DNA from: Gemmatimonadota bacterium
Lineage (GTDB): Bacteria; Gemmatimonadota; Gemmatimonadetes; Gemmatimonadales; Gemmatimonadaceae
Length of the DNA stretch: 5,243 nt
Assembly: GCA_947475795.1 (NCBI GenBank)
Contig: CANJOX010000256.1
Location: 1-5,243, forward strand
Reading direction: 5' to 3'
The position numbers and the translations under genes are program-made. The notes under the pieces were generated by a model, which was not told the origin of the DNA, did not search any database, and saw only the letters and a program-made list of their open reading frames with translations. The first letter of the stretch is position 1. Every line of letters starts with the position of its first letter. Of this stretch, positions 5,217 to 5,243 are shown one piece after another.

Positions 5217-5243
5217 GGTTGGCGGCGCGGCACTGAACACGCA

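Noticed and set aside
2652..5240. An 862-codon open frame on the minus strand covering all of nrdJ
   Set aside because: It mirrors the strong third-base GC bias of nrdJ, which removes stop codons from the antisense frame. The translation is rich in Arg, His and Val, with no recognisable domain.

Overview
This is a high-GC bacterial window with dense coding on both strands and strong G/C bias at third codon positions. A phylum such as Gemmatimonadota would fit the gene content and style, but nothing here fixes the taxonomy. No mobile element, CRISPR array, tRNA or rRNA was seen.

Left half (1-2255): a cyanophycin storage-polymer locus. Two minus-strand genes, cphB (cyanophycinase) and then cphA (cyanophycin synthetase, only its first 50 codons in the window), are separated by 6 bases. 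Divergent from them across an 84-base gap is iadA, an isoaspartyl (beta-aspartyl) dipeptidase. Together they cover the cycle: CphA polymerises Asp and Arg into multi-L-arginyl-poly-L-aspartate, CphB cuts the polymer to beta-Asp-Arg dipeptides, and IadA splits these to free Asp and Arg. The IadA carries Glu where the E. coli enzyme has its carboxylated metal-bridging lysine, and its gene contains a perfect 12-bp inverted repeat near the 5' end.

Middle (2256-2795): 540 bases without a convincing gene. The first part (2256-2419) is less GC-rich and holds a diverged direct repeat, a TTGACA hexamer and GAAC/GTTC dyads. It is followed by a clear cobalamin (AdoCbl) riboswitch aptamer at 2420-2598. 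A leader of about 200 nt after the aptamer can form mutually exclusive helices, one of which hides the ribosome binding site of the next gene.

Right half (2796-5216): nrdJ, an adenosylcobalamin-dependent class II ribonucleotide reductase of the monomeric RTPR type with an N-terminal ATP-cone, starting at TTG behind a strong AGGAGG site. The most interesting point is the pairing of a cobalamin riboswitch with a B12-dependent reductase. Such riboswitches in front of reductase genes are known mainly for shutting down the B12-independent isozyme, so the sign of regulation here is an open question.
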